DNA from: Strongylocentrotus droebachiensis
Taxonomy: Eukaryota; Echinodermata; Echinoidea; Camarodonta; Strongylocentrotidae
Assembly (NCBI GenBank): GCA_035222895.1
Contig: JAVYIG010000602.1
Span: 124,001 to 188,000 of the forward strand
Direction: 5' to 3'
DNA length: 64,000 nucleotides
The translations under genes were made by a program, and so were the position numbers. Below the pieces are notes generated by a model. It was not told the origin of the DNA. It worked only from the letters and a program-made list of their open reading frames with translations, and made no database searches. This document shows, piece after piece, positions 9,385-19,821 of this stretch; position 1 is the first letter of the stretch, and each line of letters starts with the position of its first letter.

Positions 9385-11358
9385 GTAAGTCACATGAGCT
9401 CGATGGTATTCAAAATGAACATGAGCGCCAATTGTTTTAAATCAAGAAATGCGTATCGTATTAGCTGCCAAGTATAGACTTGATTTTAGTTACCGTATGT
9501 CCAGTTATGCCCTATCATTTTAACCACATGCCCATTCATGTCCAATCATGTATAGGGTATTACTACCAATTATACAATACTATGACATTTAAACTTTTTC
9601 TTTAAATTTTAAACACTGTCAAAGTTCACCAATGCCATATAGTTAGTGGAAAAGTTAAAGGCCATCAAAACGTGAAGACTTCCAGAACAGCAAGTAATCA
9701 GTTAATAAGGCATAATATTAGGTATAGCACACCAAAAATAATTACAACAAAAACATGTTATTTGATGGTTGCAATTGATCAAGCTTTATGAAAGCTTCAA
9801 AAAACAAAAAACAGAATTGAAATCGGTAAATGCGTTGTGATTTTATACCATTTTTTTGATATCGCAAAATTACCGAAAAACCTGCCAGAAATGGTCAAAT
9901 TGTCAAAAATGGCATAATTCGACAAAGTTGACAACTTAATTCATCACTTTCTGGGACACAAATAATAAATTAAATTATCAGACACTAAAATATCATCTTA
10001 GTGGTAAAAAATACAAAAAAGAAAATTCATATATCTATTACCGTTTTGAAAACAGAAGCCAACAAAATAAGTAATTTTTGCCATTTTTGCGAATCTGCAG
10101 ATATAAAAAAGTTGTGAAAATAACTAAGTTCACCTAATTAATATGCGCATATGTAATCAAATCAAAACCGAACATGATACATCAGTGAAACCTATGTATA
10201 TCAGACAGGTATGGAAATATATTTCATTTGTAAAAAAAAAAATCACGAATATTCATCAAATATGCAAATTAGGTCATTTCAGCTAATTATATATTCGCGC
10301 ACTCATTATGCAAATTAGGAAAGTCAAACTGTTCATTTTTGGGGCATTTTTAAAATCATATATTCATAGATCATATTTACACCAAATATTGACCTTAAAT
10401 TCCTAATATTTTTGCAATGCCAATACAATATGGCGATGGAAATTACTTGGATCACCGTCACAGCTATTTCCTCGTATGTTTCACAAATAATTCAGAAAAA
10501 CCGATCATATGATAAGAATTTGTAGACTTTCAGCTACATCACAGTATATCTTTTTTTTCAAAGATGTCAGATTTGAGGATTTATGACGATTTTCCGAGAT
10601 ACCATTCAATCTTTGGGCATGATGGTAACCCTCTTGGCCATAACATTCCACAGGGACTAAATTTCAGAGTAAAATAAACTTTAGTGACCCCAGTACAGTT
10701 GTGGCTACCTTGAGTGTAAATAACAAATTAATTCAATGAGTGAAACACATGAGGATATTGCATTTTTGTAGGGGAGTTTTTTTACATTGAGGTGCATTTT
10801 TTCACCACGCAGAATAGCAGCGCTGGTCAATGGGCGATCAGTGGGCAATGTCACACATGGCTGAAAAGACAATATTCTAATTCAATAATTAACATATTTC
10901 CCACATGCCTATAACAATGAAACTACATTTACAAAAATTGCTATTTCTACCAACTGAATGCTGTTGTGTGTGTGTGTGTGTGTGTTCGCGGGGCAGACTG
11001 TTTGCACAGGCAGTGTGATCACCCTAATAATAGATATGTTTTTATAATATAATTTTCATGACCATTGTAAATGTCGTCAGTGACTTTATTCATTTCTAAG
11101 CTTATATTTATTACGAAATAAATTTGTTTATTAGGATATTTCTCTTGAACTTTCCATATTTTTAATTCTTTAATTGTGTTTAGTCATTTTTTCTTCAAAT
11201 ATTGCTGTCCAGCGCTCAGTCTTAAACAATATAATTATTATATTATCTAACTTCATGAGTATTTGTGACATAAATTATTACATTGTGTAATATTTGGCAA
11301 ACATGTTTATGTCTTGCATAAGCCCAACAATATATGACACTTCCTTCCTTCAATTTAG
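9385..11358 (+). other. FPGS intron 6, 1.97 kb without recognised feature
   Basis: The intron is AT-rich with a short (GT)n tract at 10967-10984. I could not assign a transposon, exon or RNA gene. Repeated words such as TATGCAAATTAGG near 10260-10320 hint at an old repeat. Confidence 0.6.
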
Positions 11359-11521
11359 GCACCTTTACGAGTTTGTCCTTCTTTGGGCGACTTTGAATGC
11401 AATGGCGTCAGCGTCAAGTTAGGTCTTGCTGGAAAACATCAACGCAGTAATGCAGCTTTGGCCGTTCAACTCACTAAAACATGGCTCGATGAGAAAGCTC
11501 CAGGGAGAGTCCAATTCCAAG
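11359..11521 (+). CDS. FPGS: Folylpolyglutamate synthase, exon G
   Basis: This exon contains LGLAGKHQRSNAALAVQL, matching the strongly conserved LGLEGEHQRSNAALALQLA of animal FPGS, at the end of the ATPase domain. The acceptor is CAATTTAG at 11351-11358 and the donor GTAATA at 11522. It ends in phase 1. The C-terminal part (WLDEKAPGRVQFQ) is in the variable linker before the second domain. Confidence 0.92.
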
Positions 11522-11776
11522 GTAATATTCAGAGGAGATACTCGTCATTGACCTTGCCCATTAAAGAAAAGAATCGAAAAACGTTACATTCATAAAAACG
11601 TGGCAAAGTATGTATAATAGTATGTAGCCCTCCAGACATAACAATACATTTAAAAGAATAGACATACTTGTATATAAAATATACAAGGGTCAAGGAAAAT
11701 ATTATGTTACTTTTCATATATTTCTATAGAATTTTGTTTTTACATTGACACATAACTCCTTTTGAAAACTAGTTAT

Positions 11777-12526
11777 TAACAGTATATCTTTTCAAAATGA
11801 ACGATTTTTTTTTCATTTTTCCTCAAAATTTCATCAAACTGATTCCTTGATTTTTCTTTCACATCTCCACACGCTACCACACATATCTGACTTATCGACC
11901 TCTGTTCTATATACACACGCTCTCCAGTCCCTTCATTCAATGAGGATAAATTTATCCTCATTAAACTGTGTTAACGAGGTTAAGTTCATCCTCATTTAGC
12001 TGTTAAATGAAGATAAATTTATCCTCATTTAGCTGCTATATGAAGATAAATTTATCATCATTTAGCTGTTAAATGAAGATAAATTTATCCTCATTTAGCT
12101 GTTAAATGAAGATAAATTTATCTTCATTTAACAGCTAAATGAAGATGAATTTATCTTCGTTAACACAGCTAAATGAGGATATATTTATCTTCTTTAACAC
12201 AGTTTAATGAGGATAAATTCATCTTCATTTAACAGCTAAATGAGGATAAATTTATTTTCATTTAACAGCTAAATGAAGATAAATTTATCTTCATTTAACA
12301 GCTAAATGAGGATAAATTTATCTTAATTTAAAGGCTAAATGAGGATAAATTTATCTTCATTTAACAGCTAAATGAGGATAAATTTATCTTCATTTAACAG
12401 CTAAATGAAGATAAATTTATCCTCGTTAACACAGTTTAATGAAGATAAATAAAATCAAGGAATCAGTTTGATGAAATTTTGAGGAAAAGTGAACAAAAAT
12501 TCGTTCATTTTGAAAAGATATACTGT
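11777..12526. mobile_element. Foldback element with palindromic tandem-repeat core, FPGS intron 7
   Basis: Inverted ends of about 75 bases, containing AACAGTATATCTTTTCAAAA and CAAACTGATTCCTTGATTTT, sit at 11777-11852 and, inverted, at about 12448-12526. Between them, about 410 bases (12000-12440) repeat a unit of roughly 32 bases, ATGAAGATAAATTTATCCTC plus ATTTAGCTGTTA. Each unit is itself palindromic (GATAAATTTATC) and alternates orientation, so the whole block can fold at several scales. A TA-rich target site is likely, but its duplication is ambiguous. Confidence 0.8.
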
Positions 12527-12636
12527 TTAATATGTGTACTACGGAAGAGGTGCTGTGGCCACATTTTTATGGGAAATAGAAGAAGAAATATTGTACGTAT
12601 TGCTTTCATACGTTATGATTTTATATCTTTGTACAG

Positions 12637-12750
12637 CTATCGGACCACATAAAGGTAATATCAACGGCAACTGGACAATTGGTGATAAACTTGACGACGG
12701 GAAAGTTCAGAGAGCGACGCCATTCGTTCTGCCAGACGAATTCTTGCGAG
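12637..12750 (+). CDS. FPGS: Folylpolyglutamate synthase, exon H (variable linker)
   Basis: This exon encodes the poorly conserved linker and reads in frame into GFELSKWPGR of the next exon (human LGLRNTEWPGR). Support comes from the phase fit (2-base start, 1-base end), the acceptor TTTGTACAG at 12628-12636 and the donor GTAATT at 12751. The linker (GPHKGNINGNWTIGDK) is polar and rich in glycine and asparagine. Confidence 0.75.
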
Positions 12751-13375
12751 GTAATTTACGCTCATAATGCCTCCGGCTCATGAGGCCCTCTTGCAAATAG
12801 CAAATATAAAAAAATAAGTAGGATAATACATTTCATAGGGAAGTTAATCATAGTACATGCAGAGCAATGACATTAATTTTATTTTCACTGTAAAGTTACA
12901 CACAAAAATAATATAATTACAACAGAAGCAAAGCAAATAATACCTAACACATACACATGCATTAACTCATAGCCTGCCATAAGGCTGCATGCACGCTATC
13001 GTTATAGTGCTTTGTAAATGCGAGCAAACCATTGCTATGGTGCCATGTACATGCAATGTTCGTAATAGCAGTTATTGTTCATGCTCATTGGACTGTGCTG
13101 TGTATTTTGCACTCCCTATTCATAGAAACATCGCGTTAATCAGATTATCTCCAAAAGAACCTGGCACGGGGGAATTTGGGGCTTGGCACAATGGGGATTA
13201 GCCCTGTGGCATGATAAGAGTTAAGTGATTTCAAGTTCGGTGTTAGTGTTAGTGTTTAGAGCAGTCAAGAGCTTTTAAATCGAACTTAAAACTTGCTGAT
13301 GAAATTAAGAGCCCGATACCGATATCAATATCGATAGCTTAAAACCACTGTAGCACTGTGACATCGCCATAATTT

Positions 13376-13996
13376 TGTACCTTATTTGTGACACTGGCAG
13401 GTCGCAAATTGACGTGGGGTCCAGGAGGCGGAGCCCCCGGAGGCTCAGGCAATAGATAACGGTCAGATGAGCATCCAGGGGCCCGCCTTAGGGCTATTGG
13501 TTAGGTTCGGGGGGGGGGGGGGGGACAGAGCCCCGCAATCCCAGGGCTTTAGGCATTTAATTACGTCAGATGAGCATAATTATACCTTATTTGTAACACT
13601 GGCAGGTAACTAATTTGCGTGGGGTCCAGGGGCGGAGCCCCCAGAAGCTCAGGGGTTTTAGGATTTTTTTAAACGGTCAGACAAGCATGCAGCGGCCCGC
13701 CTTAGGGCTCCTGGTGGGGTCGAGGGGGTGGAGCCCCGGAAACTTAGTGGTTTTAGGCATTTAATTACGGTCTGATGAACATATTTTGATACCTAATTTG
13801 TGACACTGGCAGGACATCTCACGTCCAGGGGGCAGAGAACCCAGAAGCTCAGGGGTTTTAAGCGTTTTAGATTACCGTCAGATTAGCATCCAGCCGTCCG
13901 CCTTAAGGCCCTTGGTTTGGTCCAGGGGGCAGAGCCACCGGAAGTCAAGGGTGTTTAGGCATTTAATTACGGTCAGATGAGCATATTTTGATACCT
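13376..13996 (+). repeat. About 205-bp satellite, three dimeric units
   Basis: The words GGTCAGATGAGCAT and TTTTAGGCATTTAATTACGG recur. The GTCAGA...AGCAT core recurs at about 13464, 13567, 13676, 13770, 13880 and 13973, so monomers of about 100 bases form a dimer of about 205. Each unit contains a GC-rich box (GGGGTCCAGGGGGCGGAGCC) and TGTGACACTGGCAGG. The same satellite occurs at 27790-28215. Confidence 0.85.
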
Positions 13997-14172
13997 ATCT
14001 TTCCCCTTTTATTTCCTTCCTTTTTTTTCCTTCTTTTTTTTCCCTTCTTTTTCTTTCTTTCTTTTTTTCCCCTTTTTTTTCCCTCCTTTTTTTTTCCTTC
14101 TTTTTTTTCCCTTCTTTTTTCTCCCTTCTTTTTTCCCCTTTTTTTGTCAGGGGGAGGGGGGGGGGGGGTTTT
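13997..14172. repeat. Homopyrimidine tract followed by poly-G
   Basis: About 145 bases of almost pure C and T end in TTTTTTGTCAGGGGGAGG and a long G run. The same order (satellite, homopyrimidine tract, poly-G) occurs at 27790-28380, so it is part of a composite repeat. Open frames on either strand here are artefacts. Confidence 0.85.
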
Positions 14173-14506
14173 GCACGTAGACAGCACGCACTTGCAAGTA
14201 CGGCGGGTTGTGACCACCGCATAAGTGAATAGGACATTTACACGTCGGTTGCCCGGTTAAAGATCGCGTAGCGTGGGCGCTGGTAAAAAAAAGGGGGAAC
14301 CGAGAAAAACGCTTTTGAAGTTTTAACACCTAGTTCAAGTGCTAAAAACGACAATGTTTCTATGTTCCATTTAGCCAAAACTATTCTTAGAAAAAGACAA
14401 TTACCTGATTTATTATGTTCTCAAATTAATTTGCAAATATATCTTTTATTTGCAACACTAGCTACGTTTTGCTGGAAACAAAAAAGCCCGAACACGCATT
14501 TTAATT

Positions 14507-14605
14507 TCCCGGCAAAACATAGTGTTGCGCTTCGCGACGTTTTGCCGGGCAACCGATGTTAATATGTTAATATTTTACGTACAAATTGTGTACGTAGTAT
14601 ATTAA
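14507..14605. repeat. Two adjacent short palindromes
   Basis: CCCGGCAAAAC (14507) pairs with GTTTTGCCGGG (ending near 14549), with a GC-rich centre TGTTGCGCTTCGCGACG. It is followed by GATGTTAATATG...TATTAACATC (14556-14607), centred on TTACGTACAAATTGTGTACG. These could be ends of small inverted-repeat elements. Confidence 0.65.
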
Positions 14606-14722
14606 CATCAGCCACAAAGGTCGATTAAGCACACGACAGTTTTGAAAAATCGATAATACTAGCTACCGGAAGTTGACGATATTCAGAGGTCAAAGCCTTA
14701 ACACCAGCTGATTTCCATTTCA

Positions 14723-14776
14723 ATGTTTAGGGCTGGTGTTAGAGTGTTTTAAACACTAACACCAGCCTTAAACACC
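14723..14776. repeat. Short palindrome
   Basis: GTTTAGGGCTGGTGTTAGAG is mirrored by CTAACACCAGCCTTAAAC around AACACT/AGTGTT, with almost no loop. The word ACACCAGC also occurs just upstream at 14701, suggesting part of a larger inverted arrangement. Confidence 0.7.
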
Positions 14777-15134
14777 CAACTTGAAATCACTTAGTGTATG
14801 GATTGAGGACTATATACCAAAATGATCTAGAAATATTAATTTTTTAAAGACATCTTCAGGTAATTTGATATATTCCAAAGTATCACACATTTTTGACAAT
14901 ACAGATATCAATAGAAATACACATGATACTTGAGAAAAGTATTGAGGAATATTACATAGTGATAGAATTGTAGAAACAGTTGCTGACGCTCATCAGTAAA
15001 TATCATTATCAAATAATGTATTTAAAGCAAATGAAAATAGTATGTCTTTATTTTAGGCAGCATCGAAAGATAAGTCATTTACTTTTAATTGTTTGATTTA
15101 CATAATTTATTTATCTGTTGAATATTGCTCTCAG

Positions 15135-15361
15135 GATTCGAGTTGTCCAAGTGGCCAGGACGTAACCAAACAATCCAGAAAACCGGCGTGACTTACTATA
15201 TCGATAATGCACATACCAAAGACAGCGTGGCCTTATGTAAGATTTGGTTTGAAGAAAGTGCATCGAAGGAGGCCAAGATGATCCCAGGAGTCATCAAAAA
15301 AGTCCTCATCTTCAATCTAGGCGGGGATAGAGACGGTTACACGATCCTACGACCTCTTGTG
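15135..15361 (+). CDS. FPGS: Folylpolyglutamate synthase, exon I (C-terminal domain)
   Basis: This exon encodes FELSKWPGRNQ, then TYYIDNAHTKDS (family motif YLDGAHTxxS) and LIFNLGGDRD (family LLFNxTGDRD). These are the hallmark motifs of the C-terminal glutamate-binding Rossmann-like domain. The acceptor is CTCTCAG at 15128-15134 and the donor GTAAGT at 15362. It ends in phase 0 with 75 full codons. Confidence 0.93.
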
Positions 15362-15639
15362 GTAAGTATTCGTTTAATTTCTCTTTACTCTACTTCATTT
15401 AAGTCGCATTGTTGTAATTAGGCTCAGGAAATAGCCAAAGTTGGCTATTTTTCGCCTAACCTTTGGTTTTATCAAGATAACCTTCTAGGAAAGGTTTCAT
15501 GATGAATTTCCTAATACGTGATAAAGACAAATTTATTTCGAAAAGAGAAAATCTAAACAAAATCACATATTTAACACCGCTATGTAATTAACGTAAATAG
15601 AAATAAATAAAAAAAGAACGAAATAGGAGAAAATATTTT

Positions 15640-15862
15640 GATGCGTGGGGGGTGGGGGGGGGGGGGGGTAGTGAGTATATATATATTTTTTTGGCCCTCG
15701 AAAATTTAAAAATTTGCACCCCCCCCCCTCTTGGGCGGCAGGGGAGGGGGGCCCATCCCCCCCAAAAGGTAAAAAATCACGTGTTTTAACACGTTTTTTT
15801 TCCCGGGGGGGGGGGGGGGGCCGGGCCCCTTGGCCCCTCCCATGGATCCGCCACTGGCCCTC
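15640..15862. mobile_element. Poly-G/poly-C element ending GGATCCGCCACTGG
   Basis: Runs of G (15646-15669) and C (15718-15729), a second poly-G run (about 15805-15820) and the terminus CCCATGGATCCGCCACTGG lie directly before the LINE fragment. The same type of end (GGATCC.CGCCTGG or GGATCCGCCACTG) occurs at 28409 and 33222. It is probably a short non-autonomous element inserted at the 5' side of the LINE. Confidence 0.55.
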
Positions 15863-15863
15863 C

Positions 15864-17050
15864 TCTTCAGGACGTCAGCGATCATCACAACATAAACTGT
15901 ATGATGTATGCGGATGACACTCAGATGTATATCACCTTAAAGAGGAATGAGCAGTCTAATACCATTTGTAGACTACAAGTGTGTGTGAACGATATCATCA
16001 ATTGGTCTAATAAAAATGATCTTAAACTCAATAGTAAGAAAACTGAGGTTCTGCATTTCACCAGCAAATTCAGGAATAGTAACCAGATGGATGGCATAGG
16101 AATAGACAATACCATTATAAAATGTGTCGATGCCGCTAGAGATCTTGGCTTGCAGCTAGACCAAAATCTTACAATGAAAGCTCAAGTCAATAATGTACGT
16201 AAAACCAGTTCGTTTGCTTTGCACAAAATTGGAAAAATCCGCCAATTCCTAACCAAAGAAGCTACTAAGCAGCTGGTTCGTGCCCTGGTTATATCTCGCA
16301 TAGATATTTGCAATAGTTTACTATATTCTCTTCCGGATGTTCACACCAATAAATTACAAAGAATTCAAAACTCAGCAGCCAGACTAATCACTAGAACTAA
16401 ACGCAGAGACCATATAACACCCATACTTAAACAACTGCACTGGCTGCCAGTTAAGTCCCGTATTAATTATAAGATCCTTTTACTGACATATCAATGCCTA
16501 AACAGTACAGCCCCGTCTTACCTCCAAGATCTCATTCTACAATATACCCCTACAAGAAAATTAAGATCAAATGTAAATCCCTCCTGGTAGCTCCAATCAC
16601 ACAAACAAAATATTATGGCACTCGCTCTTTCACAAATTCTTCAGCCGAATTGTGGAACAGCTTGCCTGATATTGTCAAACAGGCAAGCACAACATAATCA
16701 TTTAAGACTCTGTTGAAGACCTATCTTTTTGTAAATTGTTAATTTTGTTCCAGCTGTTTAGTGACTTCTTTGGTTATAGTATCATGTACATATTTAATAT
16801 TAATATATTATTTTATTTAATTTTAATTTAATTCTCATGTTTAAATTTATATTACCTATAAAATTACCCTATTACATGTAAGGTATATAGGAATTGTGTA
16901 TCATTATTGTTGTTGTAATTAATTATTTTCATGTATCAGGCATAAATGTTCATTTCTATTCTGCCCTTTTCCTTCTTTTCTAAGCGCATAGGTACTTTCT
17001 TTGTGTTAGTGATATGCGCTATACAAATAACGTTCATTTTTATTATTATT
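15864..17050 (+). mobile_element. L2/CR1-like LINE fragment (RT C-terminal half and 3' end)
   Basis: Open from about 15868 to 16590, it encodes MMYADDTQMYI (reverse-transcriptase catalytic motif) and then WSNKNDLKLNSKKTEVLHF (family NxLKLNxxKTE). Further on it has the L2-type tail LHWLPVKSRINYKILLLTYQ. A frameshift near 16560 leads to RSFTNSSAELWNSLPDIVKQ. The copy ends with the typical GCGCTATACAAATAACGTTC followed by (ATT)n near 17010-17050. It is 5'-truncated and dead, and lies in FPGS intron 9. Confidence 0.88.
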
Positions 17051-17145
17051 AATGGTTTTCAAAGTGATGTTACTTTAATAAATTGGCCATTATTACTTGT
17101 TTCATGCTAAAGATTAATTATTATCTGATCTATTTTCTTCGTCAG

Positions 17146-17215
17146 GAATACGGATTCGACGCTGTTGTGTTCTCGGTCATGCGAACCGTAGCATCTCAAG
17201 AAAATGAAGTGAGAG
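17146..17215 (+). CDS. FPGS: Folylpolyglutamate synthase, exon J
   Basis: This exon encodes EYGFDAVVFSVMRTVASQEN, corresponding to QFDYAVFCPNL in human FPGS. The acceptor is TTCGTCAG at 17138-17145 and the donor GTAAGT at 17216. It ends in phase 1. An L2-like LINE fragment sits in the intron just upstream. Confidence 0.88.
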
Positions 17216-17456
17216 GTAAGTCACGTGATCGTAGCTGAAATTAACACTTCATGAATCTAAATTCTCATACTTCAAGGCTATCCAAACTTGGAATTTAAAT
17301 CAAAAGAAGACCGGGTGGATAGATCCCATTTAACCTCATAACTCAAAGGCGCATTTTATTTTGATAAAACCCTTGCGTATTTTCCGCATCCTGCCAAGTG
17401 ATTAACCAGACTTTCCTCACATAATAATTTAGGGTTTCATTCTCAAATTTATTCAG

Positions 17457-17803
17457 ATTACAAAACTATTCAGTCGCTAGATGATCAGCTGATGAAATGC
17501 CACCAGCATCTGGCAACCTTCAAGAAGCTCCATTGTGAGATGTGCAACTCTTTCCAAGATCAACGAGACGTCATACAAGCGCCAATCTTTAAAGTATCTC
17601 CTTCCGCTACAGAAGCACTTCAATGGGTTGTAGGCTCTCGTCTGTATCCTGATGATGATAGGGAATCGATGGACATGCCTGATGGGGAAGGGTTCTTGCA
17701 AGAAGCTGACCATCTTCAGGTTTTGGTCACTGGAAGTAATTTCATTGCTGGATCGGTCATCCATGTTATCGAACCTAACATGTTCGATGAAATAGAGTAC
17801 TAA
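17457..17803 (+). CDS. FPGS: Folylpolyglutamate synthase, last coding exon
   Basis: The final 115 codons include the segment SATEALQWVVGSRLYPDDD (human SISHALQWISQGRDP). Near the end lies LQVLVTGSNFIAGSVIHVIE (human IHVLVTGSLHLVGGVLKLLE), and the stop TAA is at 17801-17803. The acceptor is TTATTCAG at 17449-17456. The whole C-terminal domain is therefore intact. No frameshift or internal stop occurs in any FPGS exon, so the gene looks functional despite the heavy transposon load in its introns. Confidence 0.92.
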
Positions 17804-17890
17804 CATTTCCTTTCTTAGAATCTCTTGCCGGGTCAGATGTCTATTTTTTAGTTTGTAAAAAAATAAACGAATCACATGATTTACTTTGTA
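17804..17890 (+). terminator. FPGS 3' UTR with polyadenylation signal
   Basis: A canonical AATAAA (17862-17867) lies 59 bases after the FPGS stop codon, in an A-rich context. It is the likely poly(A) signal. The exact cleavage site cannot be read from sequence. Confidence 0.6.
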
Positions 17891-17914
17891 AAGATAAAGA
17901 ACTGTTGCTGAGCT

Positions 17915-17985
17915 AGCGCTTTCTGAAGTGCCCGGACGGTGTGTGCGCTCTATAAGTTTGCACTATTATTATTATTATTATTATT
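17915..17985 (+). repeat. Solo LINE/SINE 3' tail with (ATT)n
   Basis: GTGCGCTCTATAAGTTTGCA followed by (ATT)n resembles the 3' ends of L2-like LINEs (GCGCTATATAA...). The copy is under 100 bases and lies just after the FPGS 3' UTR. Confidence 0.5.
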
Positions 17986-18779
17986 TGTCATTGTATACCT
18001 CACTTAAAAAATTTAGCCATCTGATTGGTCGAAATTGCATTCATAAACTTTAACTATTCCTTTAAAATTAAAAAAAATAGTTCTAAAATCCCAGTTACAA
18101 TGGTTACCGGAAAATAGTTCTAAAAAATTGTTCTAAAATCCCAGTAACCATGGTTACTATGTTTACATGTTAAAAAATGGTTTGAGCGATCGAGGATACC
18201 GTACGTGTGCGAAGAATTGGTCGGTATTGTCATACAAGACAAGACAATTCCAAACAAGACAAAAATAGCTAATGAAACTCTCCCAAGATTTCAACTTATG
18301 AAATGCAAGACTCGCTGACAGCAACAACAACAAAAAGGGTACGTGAAATTATCCATAAACATGTTCGTTTAGTTGCGGAAAATGGAGTACCAGCATAGAC
18401 GTAGACGAAAACAGATCTAGTAGTCAGGGTGTCAGATCGCGCACCCGATGTTGTGTGCTAAGTTCTTCCCATAGACTTTGCACGCAATGCAGTCTCTATG
18501 CAGTCTACGTGCATTGCGCGACCATGCAAAAAGAGTCAAGTTTTTTTTTTCAATTCGAGATTCAAACCTTTATCTGTTGTGATCCTGAAGGTGATACTCA
18601 ATAAGTGAGGTGTCATATGAAAGCGCATGTTCTTCTCCATATTACCCACAGGGCCGGCCCACCCCAAAATTGTAAAAAATATCTTGCTTAGACTAGAATC
18701 TAGATCTAGTCTACTCTCAAAGATACACTCGTAAAAAAGGCCAAGGTGGCGTCATTAGTTGACTCTTTTGTTTTCGGCA
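17986..18779. other. Intergenic sequence, no gene recognised
   Basis: Short direct repeats occur (TAGTTCTAAAATCCCAGT at 18081 and a near-copy at about 18132). No exon, RNA gene or clear transposon could be supported. Confidence 0.6.
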
Positions 18780-18785
18780 TATAAA

Positions 18786-18952
18786 AGTATTAATGACTGC
18801 TTTAATATTCGAGAAATAGTTGTTTTTATACGCTCTCGGGAAGGTTACAATTGGGCTATTGCCCTCGGCACGCCTCGGGCAATAGCACAATACTAACCTT
18901 CCCTTGAGCGTATAAAAACAACTATTTCTCTCAAAGCAGTCATTAATACTAT
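18786..18952. mobile_element. Foldback MITE, arms about 75 bp
   Basis: AGTATTAATGACTGCTTT ... GAAATAGTTGTTTTTATACG ... GGGCTATTGCCC is followed by the complement in order, ending AAAGCAGTCATTAATACT. The arms are over 90% identical around the centre TCGGCACGCCTC. No coding capacity is present. Confidence 0.85.
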
Positions 18953-19194
18953 AATATTGTATAACAAGCTTGTGTTTTCGGTTGATTTCGATTATTTGTT
19001 CAAATTTGGAGAAAGAAAAAAAAAATTCACATAGGGGGGTTTACAGGAGACAATAAATCCCTCTTTCATCTAATGAGAGACAATAAAAGTATTAAAAGAC
19101 TAGTTAGAGAGATGGAGAAATTGAGAAGAACACCAGGAAAAGATGACCAGACTCCTTATCATGCCTCCCACGCGGGCAATAGTTGCAACACACT

Positions 19195-19440
19195 AAATAT
19201 ATACTGTCTTGAGACGTTTTGGTGGAAACTATGGGCGACTCCAAAAGTACTATTTGAGTCACTGAGGCGCATTGTTTCAACCAGTACCTCGAAAAGAAGG
19301 CAGGGTATACTTGTTTTATATCCTGCATCAATTTTTGTTGGGGGGAGCAGTAAATAGTACTTTTTGCAAAATATTTTTTTTAATTTTTGATCACGTAAAG
19401 AGCTCTCAACCAATCAAAAACCAATTAATCGTTGCTGCAG
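19195..19440 (+). repeat. Dispersed repeat related to 7110-7245 and 8090-8185
   Basis: GTTTCAACCAGTACCTCGAA followed by AAGAAGGCAGGGTATA is shared with 7205-7245, and GTAAATAGTACTTTTTGCAA with 8098. The two blocks are adjacent here but separated by a LINE 3' end in the intron-4 copy, so that LINE may have inserted into this older repeat. Confidence 0.65.
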
Positions 19441-19820
19441 GATACAATGTGGAATACACCCCACCCTGGATGAGTACTCATAAGAGTAGACAAGTATAAA
19501 CGAGTTCTGAAACGTATATAGAGTAATTGAATTTTACCTGGCACCATAAATGAATAGGGTGAGAACATTTCTAGTGGAAAAGGGGCAAAATTGGATTCAT
19601 GAAGAAAAAAAAAACATTAAAAATGTTTAGACATTTATCAAATGTTTGCTTTTGTTTTTAAATCAGAACCAGTAAAGAGTTAAATGTATGCAATCAGTGG
19701 AGGATTTCACTCTGCCAAGCACTATTTGTTTGCTCATGAATCAATATACATCACCCATGTGCGAATATGGACTATATATTTTAAAATAGGTTGCAAAAAG
19801 CGTTAATTCGAAATGCCCCT
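19441..19820. other. Intergenic sequence, nothing recognised
   Basis: No open frame, repeat or RNA gene could be supported before the LINE 3' tail that starts at about 19822. Confidence 0.55.
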
Positions 19821-19821
19821 T

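Noticed and set aside
11383..11595. 70-codon frame treated as a separate gene
   Set aside because: It is FPGS exon G read through its donor at 11522 into the intron; the same applies to other short plus-strand frames overlapping FPGS exons.
13963..14237. Lys/Gly- or Phe/Ser-rich frames over the C/T tract
   Set aside because: They are by-products of a homopyrimidine tract; the similar frames at 28178-28487 over the other tract are rejected for the same reason.
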